The position numbers and the translations under genes are program-made. From Bacteroidales bacterium (GTDB lineage Bacteria; Bacteroidota; Bacteroidia; Bacteroidales; PWNQ01): a DNA stretch of 56,110 nt. Shown here one piece after another: positions 1 through 8,979 of the stretch. The stretch covers positions 1 through 56,110 of the forward strand of contig JAIPBW010000011.1 of NCBI GenBank assembly GCA_021738505.1, in the 5' to 3' direction. The stretch's first letter is position 1. Each line of letters begins with the position of its first letter. Under the pieces are notes generated by a model that saw only the letters and a program-made list of their open reading frames with translations, did no database searches and was not told the DNA's origin.

Positions 1-76
1 GTCGTGTCACTTCTTCTCGCAAGTGGTCATCTGGTATTAAATCTTTTAATTTTCTTTTTTCTTTTTTGCGTACCAT
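1..76 (-). CDS. Start of a gene cut by the window edge (hypothetical)
   Basis: On the minus strand an ATG at 76-74 opens a frame of 25 codons that runs off the window without a stop. The peptide begins MVRKKEKRKLKDL and is very basic. It lies 49 bases beyond the hflX stop on the same strand. A perfect -7-like TAACTTTG (minus strand, 90-83) sits just upstream of the ATG but inside an inverted repeat, so it may not be a promoter. The family is not recognisable from 25 residues. Confidence 0.4.
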   Translation of the reverse strand, partial: MVRKKEKRKLKDLIPDDHLREEVTR

Positions 77-81
77 ATTTT

Positions 82-116
82 TCAAAGTTAAAATTCTTAT
101 TTTAATTTAACTTTGA
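82..116. repeat. AT-rich inverted repeat between hflX and the cut gene
   Basis: An 11-bp perfect inverted repeat (TCAAAGTTAAA at 82-92, its complement at 106-116) surrounds a 13-base spacer. No U-run follows it in the hflX direction, so it is a poor intrinsic terminator. It could be an operator or an mRNA 3' structure. Confidence 0.45.
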
Positions 117-125
117 CACACTTTT

Positions 126-1298
126 TTAAACAGTCTCATGTATTTTTCTCACTTTCTTATAGAGTGTATCCCTTAATTCATCAATATTAATCTTTTTCTT
201 TGCTGATATAAACAAGACCGGATAATTTTCATGAGTCATCCAGGTCTTCTTTAACTCTGACAAAGGTACATATTCCTTTTTATCTGTTTCTACAAGCATC
301 TCAAAATCGTTATCTACTGATGGATACGCATCAATTTTATTAAATACAAGGATATATTCTTTCTCACTACTATCTATTTCAGCTAATGTCTGGTCAACAA
401 CGTTTATCTGTTCTTCAAAATTATAATGCGACACATCCACAATATGAACAATAACATCCGATTCCCTGATCTCGTCAAGTGTCGATTTAAAAGACTCCAC
501 AAGACTATGGGGGAGTTTCCGGATAAATCCAACCGTATCGGATACCAGAAACGGCAAATTACCCACAGCTACTTTACGCACGGTAGTATCCAGCGTAGCG
601 AATAATTTATCTTCAGCAAATATCTTGGACTTACTCAATAAATTCATCAGCGTAGATTTCCCTACATTTGTATAGCCTACCAAAGCTACCCGCACTAATT
701 TCCCCCTGTTTTTTCTTTGTGTTGCCTTCTGTTTATCTATTTGTTGCAATTGTCTTTTTAGCCGCGTAATTTTATCGCGCACGATCCGGCGGTCGGTTTC
801 AATTTCTCTTTCGCCGGGTCCTTTCATCCCAATACCACCTTTTTGTTTTGACAGGTGCGTCCACATTCCTGTCAGCCGCGGCAATAAATATTGATATTGT
901 GCAAGCTCTACCTGAACCTTAGCATGGGACGTACGCGCACGATTAGCAAATATATCCAGAATTAAATTCGTGCGGTCTAATATTTTGCATTTAAACTCTT
1001 TTTCAATATTCCGCATTTGTGAAGGCGTAAGCTCATCATCAAATACTACCGTATCCATTTGATGCTCCTGGATATATGATTTTATTTCATTTATTTTTCC
1101 GGTTCCGACAAATGTCCGTGGATTGGGTTTATCTAACTGCTGTGTAAAACGCTCATAAACCTTCCCTCCTGCTGTCTTAACAAGAAACTCAAGCTCATCC
1201 AGATACTCATCTATCCTGTATTTATCTTCCTTACCAGTAATTAACCCGACTAAAACAACGCGTTCTCCCGTCTGTTCCGTTATCTTTTTATCTAACAT
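126..1298 (-). CDS. hflX: GTPase HflX
   Basis: HflX is a ribosome-binding GTPase that splits stalled or stress-inactivated 70S ribosomes in the cytoplasm. The 390-aa protein has the HflX N-terminal domain, then the linker motif GGIGMKGPGE (residues 154-163) and a basic helical region. The G domain follows, with G1 GYTNVGKST (208-216), G3 DTVGF (254-258), G4 NKID (320-323) and a G5-like SAKK near the C-terminus. Length and motif order are normal. It is on the minus strand, 105 bases downstream of a small membrane-protein gene, and appears to have its own leader. The family assignment is secure. Its role in this organism is inferred from homologues. Confidence 0.96.
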   Translation of the reverse strand: MLDKKITEQTGERVVLVGLITGKEDKYRIDEYLDELEFLVKTAGGKVYERFTQQLDKPNPRTFVGTGKINEIKSYIQEHQMDTVVFDDELTPSQMRNIEKEFKCKILDRTNLILDIFANRARTSHAKVQVELAQYQYLLPRLTGMWTHLSKQKGGIGMKGPGEREIETDRRIVRDKITRLKRQLQQIDKQKATQRKNRGKLVRVALVGYTNVGKSTLMNLLSKSKIFAEDKLFATLDTTVRKVAVGNLPFLVSDTVGFIRKLPHSLVESFKSTLDEIRESDVIVHIVDVSHYNFEEQINVVDQTLAEIDSSEKEYILVFNKIDAYPSVDNDFEMLVETDKKEYVPLSELKKTWMTHENYPVLFISAKKKINIDELRDTLYKKVRKIHETV

Positions 1299-1403
1299 AT
1301 CTTATTCCAATCTGTAAAAATTAGGCTACAAAGTTCTGAAATTTCGGCTGATAATTAATAATCTTAGTGAAAAAAGCATACAATAAATACTATTATTCAC
1401 GAA

Positions 1404-1766
1404 TTACCCTATTTTTCTGTTCGCATACATGCGACTGAGATAAAAAACAGAAATAGCAAAAAGCAACAGGAATAACGAAAACTCTGTCCATGAAAAAGCC
1501 TGACTGAGTAGTAATAAAAGTTTAAAGAAAGCAGATAGACCCAATAATGAAAATACGATTATCCGGCATGGGTAACGTGAAGGTAAAGCAACGATCAAAG
1601 CCAAAAGTAAAAAGAAAAGAAAAAGTAAGACGTTGCCAAAATCAGTCCAAAAAAGATTACTTAATATATCTACCTTTCCGGGCGGAAATATGAGAACAGC
1701 TAAATAATTGATCATTGTTAATTTTAATAACCATTCCGTAATTATAGAAAGTGGTTTTCGTTTCAT
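1404..1766 (-). CDS. Small four-helix membrane protein, unknown function
   Basis: This 120-aa protein is almost entirely hydrophobic, with about four predicted membrane segments (near residues 13-30, 43-62, 67-88 and 93-112) and basic residues at both ends. I recognise no family. A second small membrane protein of the same size and topology is encoded about 220 bases upstream on the same strand (1986-2324). Both have a W-L-(L/I)-(K/R) motif before the first helix, so the two may be diverged copies. The function is unknown. That it is a real gene is supported by its length, its clean reading frame and the coherent hydrophobic pattern. Confidence 0.6.
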   Translation of the reverse strand: MKRKPLSIITEWLLKLTMINYLAVLIFPPGKVDILSNLFWTDFGNVLLFLFFLLLALIVALPSRYPCRIIVFSLLGLSAFFKLLLLLSQAFSWTEFSLFLLLFAISVFYLSRMYANRKIG

Positions 1767-1985
1767 CAGACTTCTTAATTTACCAAAAAGAAAATCCTGA
1801 TAACCTGTCTTATAATTAACCCATTAGGCGGTTAATGCAACATTTCGTCCATATGTATTACAGGTTTCCTTTCTTTTTCTGACCCTAAAGATAAGATTAA
1901 TTTATCTCATTGTCAAAAATTTATAAAAAAAACATGAGATTTTGAAATTCGCCTTTGTCTGAGAGCGGTTGTTACTGAATACCGT

Positions 1986-2324
1986 TTATTTCTTGTTGCC
2001 AACGGCTATAAAAAGTAAAGAAGCGGATAAAAGCAATCCATAAAAGGAAAGATTATTATTGATTACAAACCCTAATTGTACGATTTGATAAATGGACAAT
2101 CCGGCAATAATAATTCCTGACAGAATTGTAAGGGTGTGCTTTTTGGCAAATCCGGCAAGGAAAAGCAATAAAGCAAAAAGATGAAAAGCAGCAGCGATAT
2201 AAAAAGAAACGGATGAAAAGTCTAAGGTTTTAAGCAACTGAAAAAATCGGGTATAAACAGCCAATAGAATAGCAATTCTTATAAGCCAGGAAAATAAAGG
2301 GAATAAACTTTTGACAGGTCTCAT
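1986..2324 (-). CDS. Small four-helix membrane protein, unknown function
   Basis: This 112-aa protein has about four membrane segments (near residues 10-30, 40-60, 66-84 and 90-108), a basic N-terminus and a short basic C-terminus (NKK). It starts 34 bases after the trpS stop on the same strand, so it may be co-transcribed with trpS. The neighbour at 1404-1766 has the same size and layout. I recognise no family. A plus-strand reading frame overlaps its start (2311-2613) but is antisense to trpS and is not counted. Confidence 0.6.
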   Translation of the reverse strand: MRPVKSLFPLFSWLIRIAILLAVYTRFFQLLKTLDFSSVSFYIAAAFHLFALLLFLAGFAKKHTLTILSGIIIAGLSIYQIVQLGFVINNNLSFYGLLLSASLLFIAVGNKK

Positions 2325-2358
2325 CGGTTTTAATTTTAACTTGATTAATTTCTATTTT

Positions 2359-3357
2359 TTAAAACTTGTTCTTGAATCCGATAATCTCGCGAACCTGCCT
2401 GATCGTTTTCCCGGCATTTTCTTTTGCTCGTTCAGCCCCCTGTTCAAAAACTTTATTCAGGTACTCTTCATTTTTATGCAATTCATCGATATTTTGCTTA
2501 ATAGGTTCGACGAACCTGATAACATCTTCGGCCAACTGTTTTTTCATATCTCCATAGCGGATCTTACATTCGTTATATTGCTCATCAAAGTATTCCACAG
2601 TATCCTTGGATGAAACGATGGACATTAGTTTAAACAGGTTTTGTATTACCTCCGGTTTTTCCTGATTTTTTTGCGTTGGACCGGCGTCCGTAACCGCTCT
2701 CATTATTTTTTTGCGTGTCTTTTTGAGGTCCTCCGACAGAAAAATAGCATTATTTCCTGTTTCCGATTTGCCCATTTTTCCGCTTCCATCTAATCCCGGC
2801 ACCTTGATGAGGTTATCGCCAAAATTATAAGCTTCGGGTTCCGGAAAATAATCTACTTTATACATGTTATTAAAGCGGCGGGCAAAAGTACGTGTCATCT
2901 CCAGGTGCTGCTGCTGATCTTGGCCTACAGGCACTTTAGAAGCATGATGCAATAAGATATCGGCAGCCATGAGCACCGGATAGGTTAATAGTCCTGCATT
3001 GATATTTTGAGGCTGTTTACGGGCCTTTTCCTTGAAGGAAGCAACACGTTGCAGCTCACCCATGTACGCATTCATATTTAACAACAGATATAACTCTGCT
3101 ACTTCCTGCACATCACTTTGCAGATAAATGGTCGCTTTTTCCGGGTCTAAGCCACAGGCCAAATATTCAACCAACACGTTTTTAACACTTTCGGTCAAAT
3201 CCCCTGGCGTCGGATGTGTGGTGAGAGAATGATAATCTGCTATAAAGAAATAACAATTATGCTCTTCCTGTAATCGTAAAAAATTTTTGACTGCCCCGAA
3301 ATAATTTCCCAGATGCAGATTCCCTGTTGGTCTTATACCGCTTACAATTTTTTCCAT
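2359..3357 (-). CDS. trpS: Tryptophan--tRNA ligase
   Basis: TrpRS charges tRNA-Trp with tryptophan using ATP in the cytoplasm. This is a class I synthetase of 332 aa, the usual length. It has the HIGH-type signature HLGN (residues 15-18) after GIRPTGN, and the KMSKS-type loop KMGKS (194-198) within GLDGSGKMGKSETGN. The tryptophan pocket and dimer region (MNAYMGELQRVASFKEK) match bacterial TrpRS. A perfect -7 box (TATTTTTG, minus strand, 3385-3378) lies 20 bases before the ATG and implies a short leader. No T-box or trp attenuator is visible. The assignment is secure. Confidence 0.97.
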   Translation of the reverse strand: MEKIVSGIRPTGNLHLGNYFGAVKNFLRLQEEHNCYFFIADYHSLTTHPTPGDLTESVKNVLVEYLACGLDPEKATIYLQSDVQEVAELYLLLNMNAYMGELQRVASFKEKARKQPQNINAGLLTYPVLMAADILLHHASKVPVGQDQQQHLEMTRTFARRFNNMYKVDYFPEPEAYNFGDNLIKVPGLDGSGKMGKSETGNNAIFLSEDLKKTRKKIMRAVTDAGPTQKNQEKPEVIQNLFKLMSIVSSKDTVEYFDEQYNECKIRYGDMKKQLAEDVIRFVEPIKQNIDELHKNEEYLNKVFEQGAERAKENAGKTIRQVREIIGFKNKF

Positions 3358-3377
3358 TTCACGCTCATTTTAAGTTG

Positions 3378-3385
3378 CAAAAATA
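3378..3385 (-). promoter_or_regulatory. -7 promoter box of trpS
   Basis: The minus strand reads TATTTTTG, an exact match to the Bacteroidota -7 consensus TAnnTTTG, 20 bases upstream of the trpS ATG. No convincing -33 TTTG was seen at the usual spacing. Confidence 0.55.
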
Positions 3386-3594
3386 ATAAATTCCGCGCTT
3401 TAATTATGGACTAATTGTATTTGAAAAACCAGGTCTATTAAATTATGGGATACAAAAACCAAAGGGATCGGCAGTCGGTTAACTATCAGGCTCACGTAAA
3501 ATAAAGCATAACAAATGGCAAGTTCCTCTGCAAATTTTGCTTCCATGAAAGATAAAGCAAAAAAAACTTTAATTTCGCAGCCAAAATAAACGAT

Positions 3595-4158
3595 ATGATT
3601 GTTATTGATGATGTTTTGATATCGGATTTTCTGTCAGAGGAATTCTTCTGTTGCGATCTACAAAAATGCAAAGGGAATTGTTGTGTTCTGGGAGATTCCG
3701 GAGCTCCTCTTGAAGCCGGGGAAGTTGGGATAATAGAAGACTTAATGGACAATATCAAACCCTACATGAGGCAAGAAGGAATTGAGGTAATCGAAAGTCA
3801 CGGAGTAATAGAATACGACGAAGATGGCAACTTTGTAGCCCCTTTAGTAAATGGCGAAGAGTGTGCTTTTGCTTACTTTGAAGACGAAATAGCGCTCTGT
3901 GCTATTGAAAAAGCCTGGCAGGAAGGAAAAATAAATTTTCAAAAACCGGTTTCATGTCATCTTTATCCAATCCGTATTTCTACCTTCAATAATCGTGATG
4001 CGGTTAATTATCACCACTGGGATATATGCGATCCGGCAAGAAAGGTTGGCCAAAGAGATAATATTCCATTGTACAAATTTACTAAAGATGCTTTGACGCG
4101 AAAATATGGGAAGGAATGGTACGAGAAGCTCGCCAAAATCATTGAAGAAAATAAATAG
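3595..4158 (+). CDS. DUF3109 family cysteine-rich protein
   Basis: This 187-aa soluble protein has the DUF3109 pattern. An N-terminal cysteine cluster (C19, C20, C25, C29, C30, in CCDLQKCKGNCC) is followed by C90 (NGEECAF), C102, C121 (SCHLYPIR) and C145 (WDICDP). The spacing suggests a metal or Fe-S site, as proposed for the related YkgJ-type zinc/iron-chelating family, but no reaction is established. It is transcribed away from trpS and converges on ferritin. Its stop codon is inside a long inverted repeat. Family call is confident; function is unknown. Confidence 0.85.
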   Translation: MIVIDDVLISDFLSEEFFCCDLQKCKGNCCVLGDSGAPLEAGEVGIIEDLMDNIKPYMRQEGIEVIESHGVIEYDEDGNFVAPLVNGEECAFAYFEDEIALCAIEKAWQEGKINFQKPVSCHLYPIRISTFNNRDAVNYHHWDICDPARKVGQRDNIPLYKFTKDALTRKYGKEWYEKLAKIIEENK

Positions 4159-4229
4159 TGCCTGATCTTAATGTTAAAATTTTATAACTTCTTTAAAGCT
4201 ACGTTAATTCCCATTAAAAGCAGGCACTA
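4156..4229. terminator. Inverted repeat between convergent DUF3109 and ferritin genes
   Basis: Two 18-base arms (4156-4173 and 4212-4229) are complementary at all but two positions, including nine consecutive pairs with core AGTGCCTG/CAGGCACT. The left arm begins with the stop codon of the DUF3109 gene. There is no long U-tract on either strand, so this is at best a weak bidirectional terminator or a protective 3' hairpin for two converging transcripts. Confidence 0.5.
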
Positions 4230-4257
4230 ACTCAATAAGTGGGGCTATTTATTCTTA

Positions 4258-4770
4258 TTATTGTTGTTGAGTTTCGTCAACAAACTGACGCCCGGCCAAC
4301 TCTTTATCGATCATCATAAGAGCATGAGCTTTGCCATCGGTCATTTTTACTTTATTCAGCAGTTCATCAGCATTGGCTTCTTCTTCTACCTGTTCACCTA
4401 CAAACCATTGTAACATATTGTTTGTAGCATGATCTTTTTCCTGAACAGCCAGATTAACCAAATCATTAATGGATTCAGTAACTACCCGCTCGTGCTTAAG
4501 CGTTTCTTCAATAACAGTATGTGTGTCAGCCCACTCTGTAGGCACTTCTTTAATAGGTTTTAAAAGGACACGGCCTCCACGATCATTTATATAATCGAAA
4601 ATTTTCATGCCGTGAGTCATTTCTTCCTGATATTGTACCCGCATCCAATTAGCAAATCCGGGTAAATTGTTATCTTCGAAATAGGCAGCCATAGATAAAT
4701 ACAAATAAGCAGACCACATTTCCTTATTAATTTGCTCGTTTAGAGCTTTTTCCATCTTTTTTGTTAACAT
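4258..4770 (-). CDS. ftn: Ferritin (FtnA type)
   Basis: This 170-aa non-haem ferritin stores iron in a 24-subunit shell and oxidises Fe(II) at a diiron site. Every ferroxidase ligand falls at the same number as in E. coli FtnA: E17, E50, H53, E94 and Q127. The acidic third-site residues E49, E126, E129 and E130 are also present. There is no C-terminal haem-binding Met as in bacterioferritin. The gene lies 55 bases downstream of atpG on the same strand and may receive read-through from the atp operon. No Fur-box-like palindrome was recognised. The assignment is secure. Confidence 0.95.
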   Translation of the reverse strand: MLTKKMEKALNEQINKEMWSAYLYLSMAAYFEDNNLPGFANWMRVQYQEEMTHGMKIFDYINDRGGRVLLKPIKEVPTEWADTHTVIEETLKHERVVTESINDLVNLAVQEKDHATNNMLQWFVGEQVEEEANADELLNKVKMTDGKAHALMMIDKELAGRQFVDETQQQ

Positions 4771-4825
4771 AATTCTTCTGTTTTTGTTTACGATTTAAAC
4801 AAGCCAACCCTTGAAATGTTCAGTA

Positions 4826-5719
4826 TTAATCACGCAAAGCATTTGCTCCGCTTGTAATCTCCATAATTTCATTTGTAATTGCTGCTTGTCTTGCCTTATT
4901 GTAGGAAAGACGCAGTTCCCGCAGCAACTCTTTTGCATTTTCTGTTGCCTGATGCATAGCTGTCATGCGGGCTCCGTGCTCAGCAGCATGAGAATCCAAA
5001 AAAACCTTAAAAAACTGAAGCTTCAGTATTTTAGGCACCAATTCTTTGATTATTTGCTCCTTATCAGGCTCATAAATATATTCCGTTTCAATGGACAGAC
5101 TTGTCTTATCGTCATCGTCCTCATTGTTTTCTTCTGACACAACAGGTAAAAACTTTTCCGAGGTCAAGATTTGAGTCGCGGCATTTTTAAACTTGTTATA
5201 CACAAATTCGATATGGTCATATTCACCATCTACAAACTTTTGCATCAGATTTTCAGCTGTACTTTTAACCCCCTCGAAGGTGGGCTTCTCAATCATATCC
5301 TCATCATTACCGATAACCTGATAGTTTGACTGAGCAAAATACTGAACAACTTTCTTGCCCACAGCATAAATATACAATCTGTTATTGTTTTTTTGTTCTG
5401 CAAATCTATTTGCAATAACATCTTCCGCTTTATCAATAACATTGGTGTTAAAGGCACCGCACAATCCTCTATTGGATGCGACAACAACCAATAACACATT
5501 ATCTTTTTTACGCTCCTCAGCATAAACAGACTGGGCAGAGGAATCAGAAGAAATATGCTGCATAATTGCCTGCAACTTTTCATCATACGGACGCATCTTC
5601 AACAGAGCATTTTGCCCTTTCCTCAGCTTCGATGCCGAAACCATTTTCATGGCACTGGTAATCTGCTGCGTATTTTTGACAGAGGCTATCCGGCTTCTTA
5701 CTTCTTTTAAATTCGCCAT
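4826..5719 (-). CDS. atpG: ATP synthase F1 gamma subunit
   Basis: The gamma subunit is the rotor shaft that turns inside the alpha3-beta3 head and couples it to the c-ring. The 297-aa protein has the conserved N-terminal helix (MANLKEVRSRIASVKNTQQI) and C-terminal helix (ARMTAMHQATENAKELL, ending EIMEITSGANALRD). These form the coiled coil, with a Rossmann-like middle. It is somewhat longer than E. coli gamma (287 aa), with an acidic insert NNEDDDDKTS near residue 200. It is the last gene of the atp operon, 39 bases after atpA. No beta or epsilon gene follows, as it would in E. coli. Confidence 0.95.
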   Translation of the reverse strand: MANLKEVRSRIASVKNTQQITSAMKMVSASKLRKGQNALLKMRPYDEKLQAIMQHISSDSSAQSVYAEERKKDNVLLVVVASNRGLCGAFNTNVIDKAEDVIANRFAEQKNNNRLYIYAVGKKVVQYFAQSNYQVIGNDEDMIEKPTFEGVKSTAENLMQKFVDGEYDHIEFVYNKFKNAATQILTSEKFLPVVSEENNEDDDDKTSLSIETEYIYEPDKEQIIKELVPKILKLQFFKVFLDSHAAEHGARMTAMHQATENAKELLRELRLSYNKARQAAITNEIMEITSGANALRD

Positions 5720-5758
5720 AACAATTTGTTATTAGCATGCTACCGTAAAACTACGGCA

Positions 5759-7348
5759 CTACTGTTTTATATATTGTTTTTCAACATCTTTTGCAATGTT
5801 GGTTAACTTTTCCTTCACTTCATCAGTGATTTTCCCTGACTTCAAAACATCCAGCACATCTTCGCGATGTCTTTCTTCAATGAGTTGCAAATAAGATTGC
5901 TCAAAATCTTTCACTTTTTCAATAGGAATATTTTTCATCAGGTTGTTTGTCCCGGCAAAGATGATAGCAATTTGCTTTTCAACTTCCATAGGTGTATACT
6001 GTTTTTGCTTAAGGATCTCCACATTTCGGTATCCTTTATCTAAAACAGCCTGAGTAGAGGCATCGAGGTCGGAACCAAACTTAGCAAATGCTTCTAGTTC
6101 GCGGAAAGAAGCCTGGTCTAACTTGAGTGTCCCGGCCACTTTTTTCATAGCTTTAATTTGGGCACTTCCTCCCACCCTGGACACGGAGATACCAACATTA
6201 ATAGCTGGTCGCACACCGGCATTAAACAAGTCAGTCTCCAGGAAAATCTGACCGTCGGTAATAGAAATCACGTTGGTGGGAATATAGGAAGAAACGTCAC
6301 CTGCCTGTGTTTCGATAAGGGGCAATGCAGTAAGCGATCCTCCTCCTTTCACCAAATGCTGTATTGGTTCCGGAACATTATTCATTTGTTCGGCGATAGA
6401 GTCGGAGTCGATGATTTTAGCGGCCCGTTCCAACAGTCTTGAGTGCAGATAAAACACATCGCCGGGATAAGCTTCACGTCCTGGTGGGCGGCGCAATAGC
6501 AGGGAAACCTCACGATAGGAAACCGCTTGTTTTGACAAATCGTCATAAATAACTAATGCATGGCGTCCTGTATCACGGAAAAATTCTCCGATAGAAGCCC
6601 CTGCAAAGGGAGCATAAAACTGCAGCGCAGCAGGGTCTGATGCCGTAGCCGAAACAATAACTGTATAATCCAGTGCTCCTTTTTCTTTGAGGGTACTGGC
6701 AATTTGGGCAACTGTTGAGCCTTTCTGGCCAATAGCAACATAAACGCAATAGACAGGGTCTCCCTGATCGTAGAACTTTTTCTGATTGATAATCGCATCT
6801 ATGGCAATTGCGGTTTTACCCGTTTGCCGGTCACCAATAATTAGCTCCCGTTGGCCTCTTCCTATCGGTATCATTGAGTCGATCGCTTTGATACCGGTTT
6901 GCAGTGGCTCTTTTACAGGTTCTCTGTAAATAACTCCCGGTGCCTTTCTTTCCAGTGGCATTTCGTATCGCTCACCTTTAATTTCTCCGCGTCCGTCAAC
7001 AGGTTCACCTATTGTATTGACAACCCGGCCTAGCAGACCTTCTCCGACGTTAATCGATGCAATTTTTCCTGTCCGCTTTACTTTATCTCCCTCCATAACA
7101 TCGTGTGTCTCGCCAAGTAAAACAGCACCTACGTTGTCTTCTTCCAGGTTTAAAACAATCGCCTTTACGTTTTCTTTTTCAAACTCTAATAACTCTCCGG
7201 CCTCTGCATTATCAATGCCATATATACGTGCAATTCCATCACCGATTTGCAGAACGGTGCCTACTTCTTCCAGGTGATCTTCATGTTTATATCCACTTAG
7301 TTGTTCTCGCAATATTGCAGATACTTCTGCTGGTTTTATTTCTGCCAT
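5759..7348 (-). CDS. atpA: ATP synthase F1 alpha subunit
   Basis: The alpha subunit forms the F1 hexamer with beta and carries the non-catalytic nucleotide sites. The 529-aa protein has the N-terminal beta-barrel, the P-loop GDRQTGKT (residues 172-179), the alpha signature around [17 protein letters not shown], and a C-terminal helical domain. It starts at an ATG 26 bases after the atpH stop, within the minus-strand operon atpB-E-F-H-A-G. Length and motifs are standard. The catalytic partner AtpD is not encoded in this window. Confidence 0.97.
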   Translation of the reverse strand: MAEIKPAEVSAILREQLSGYKHEDHLEEVGTVLQIGDGIARIYGIDNAEAGELLEFEKENVKAIVLNLEEDNVGAVLLGETHDVMEGDKVKRTGKIASINVGEGLLGRVVNTIGEPVDGRGEIKGERYEMPLERKAPGVIYREPVKEPLQTGIKAIDSMIPIGRGQRELIIGDRQTGKTAIAIDAIINQKKFYDQGDPVYCVYVAIGQKGSTVAQIASTLKEKGALDYTVIVSATASDPAALQFYAPFAGASIGEFFRDTGRHALVIYDDLSKQAVSYREVSLLLRRPPGREAYPGDVFYLHSRLLERAAKIIDSDSIAEQMNNVPEPIQHLVKGGGSLTALPLIETQAGDVSSYIPTNVISITDGQIFLETDLFNAGVRPAINVGISVSRVGGSAQIKAMKKVAGTLKLDQASFRELEAFAKFGSDLDASTQAVLDKGYRNVEILKQKQYTPMEVEKQIAIIFAGTNNLMKNIPIEKVKDFEQSYLQLIEERHREDVLDVLKSGKITDEVKEKLTNIAKDVEKQYIKQ

Positions 7349-7374
7349 GATTAATCGGTTTTTCTATTCTAAGA

Positions 7375-7932
7375 TTAATACTTTCCTTGATAAATATTTG
7401 TTTTAAATTTTTGGGATAACTCATTAATACGTTTTCGTAAACTCATATCAATTTCCAGGTCATCTACCTTGAGTACCATTCCGCCAATGAGGTCCTCGTT
7501 CAAATCTTCTTCCAGCTCCACAGTTGCTTTCGTTTGTTCTTCCAGGGTCTGAATAATTGTTTGCCTTATTTCATCATTTACTTTTTGTGCTGTTGCCAGA
7601 TGGGCTGTTTTAATGTTTTTGTATTTTTTATAATAAACAACAAATTGAGCAGCGATATCAGAAATATATCGTCCCCGGTTTTTGCTGACGATGATCATGA
7701 GGTAATGCAGAACGATTTCGCCAATATGTTTTTCAAAAAGAGCTTTTACAATCGTCTTTTTCTTTTTATTATGCATTACCGGATTTTTCAGCAAGGTCTT
7801 TAACTCGCGACTTTGCTGTATGGTATTATTCACCAAATCCATATCTTTGATTACTTGCTCCAGTTTATTTTGCTCTATTGCAAAATCAAAAAGAGCTTTG
7901 GCATACCGTTTCCCAATTTTTGACTCGTTCAT
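7375..7932 (-). CDS. atpH: ATP synthase F1 delta subunit (OSCP)
   Basis: The delta subunit joins the peripheral stalk (b subunits) to the top of F1. The 185-aa protein matches OSCP/delta: an N-terminal helical domain (KIGKRYAKALFDFA) and a C-terminal domain with DEDLIGGMVL-like DLNEDLIGGMVLKVDD, followed by a short basic tail (SLRKRINELSQKFK). It lies between atpF and atpA. An unusually long 177-base spacer separates it from atpF upstream. No gene was seen in that spacer. Confidence 0.93.
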   Translation of the reverse strand: MNESKIGKRYAKALFDFAIEQNKLEQVIKDMDLVNNTIQQSRELKTLLKNPVMHNKKKKTIVKALFEKHIGEIVLHYLMIIVSKNRGRYISDIAAQFVVYYKKYKNIKTAHLATAQKVNDEIRQTIIQTLEEQTKATVELEEDLNEDLIGGMVLKVDDLEIDMSLRKRINELSQKFKTNIYQGKY

Positions 7933-8109
7933 AATCTAACTTCATTTTTCATGGAACGCAAAGTCCCGGAATTTATGCAATACTCTAAAGATATTTCGTT
8001 CATTCAGATTTCATTTAGCAACAGTCAGCAATATTATTCATCTTATAAAGATTTCGTTGGCAGTTTCTGTTATCACTAAATTTTGTTCTTTCTCTTATCT
8101 TAGGTATTA

Positions 8110-8604
8110 TTAATTGAACCGAACTTTTTCAAGTTGTTCTTTAATCAGCTCTTGGTGTTTGTCAGTGTCGGATAACTCTTGTTTCAGCACCTTTTCTGCA
8201 ATTTCAATAGACAAATTGGCTACTTCATTTTTTAGTTCCGTAACAGCAGACATCCGCTCATAATGGATTCGTTCTTTGGCTTCTTCCATTATGCGATTAG
8301 CTTCTCCTTCCGCATTACTTTTTGCCTCTTCAACAATCTTATCACTCATTTTCCGGGCTTCTTTAAGAATCTCTTCACGCTCTTCTTTAGCTTTTTTGAG
8401 CAATTCTTCATTACCGGCTTTTAAATTCTTCATTTCTTCACGCGCTTTTTCAGCTTCATGCAGCGCTTCATCAATAGATTGTTCTCTTTGTTTAAGAGCC
8501 CTCATAATTGGTTTCCAGGCATATTTCGCCAGGACAAAAAAGACAATCAAAAAAGCAATTGTCATCCATACAATTAAGCCAAGGCCAGGTGTTACAAGTC
8601 CCAT
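8110..8604 (-). CDS. atpF: ATP synthase Fo b subunit
   Basis: The b subunit is the peripheral stalk, holding F1 still against the a subunit. I use the ATG at 8604, which gives 164 aa starting MGLVTPGLGLIVWMT. The frame stays open upstream to 8658, but only with a TTG start, and that extension has no similarity to b subunits. One membrane helix (about residues 7-28) is followed by a long charged coiled coil rich in Lys and Glu. The gene lies 83 bases after atpE, and a GC-rich hairpin sits in that gap. Confidence 0.93.
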   Translation of the reverse strand: MGLVTPGLGLIVWMTIAFLIVFFVLAKYAWKPIMRALKQREQSIDEALHEAEKAREEMKNLKAGNEELLKKAKEEREEILKEARKMSDKIVEEAKSNAEGEANRIMEEAKERIHYERMSAVTELKNEVANLSIEIAEKVLKQELSDTDKHQELIKEQLEKVRFN

Positions 8605-8647
8605 AATATTTTTTCTAAATCGTTCTACAAATGTTACAAAACTCTTC

Positions 8648-8668
8648 CCCGCAACCAACCGTTGCGGG
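8648..8668 (-). promoter_or_regulatory. GC-rich hairpin between atpE and atpF
   Basis: Two perfect 8-base arms (CCCGCAAC at 8648-8655, GTTGCGGG at 8661-8668) enclose a 5-base loop, 20 bases downstream of the atpE stop in the direction of transcription. Only a TTTT follows, so it may terminate partially or protect the upstream mRNA 3' end. Either would favour atpE, whose product is needed in many copies per complex. Confidence 0.5.
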
Positions 8669-8687
8669 AAAGAGATTAATACAATAA

Positions 8688-8963
<276 letters not shown>

Positions 8964-8979
8964 TTATATTTCTATTGAT

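Noticed and set aside
2311..2613. 100-aa plus-strand frame over the trpS 3' end
   Set aside because: It is antisense to trpS and the small membrane gene, with no promoter box or homology.
6158..6442. 94-aa plus-strand frame antisense to atpA
   Set aside because: It is the shadow of a well-supported gene in another frame, with no start signals. The same holds for the other antisense frames in the atp block.
8605..8658. Longer atpF starting at 8658
   Set aside because: The extension begins with TTG, has no similarity to b subunits and spans part of the atpE-atpF hairpin. ATG 8604 gives the standard N-terminus.
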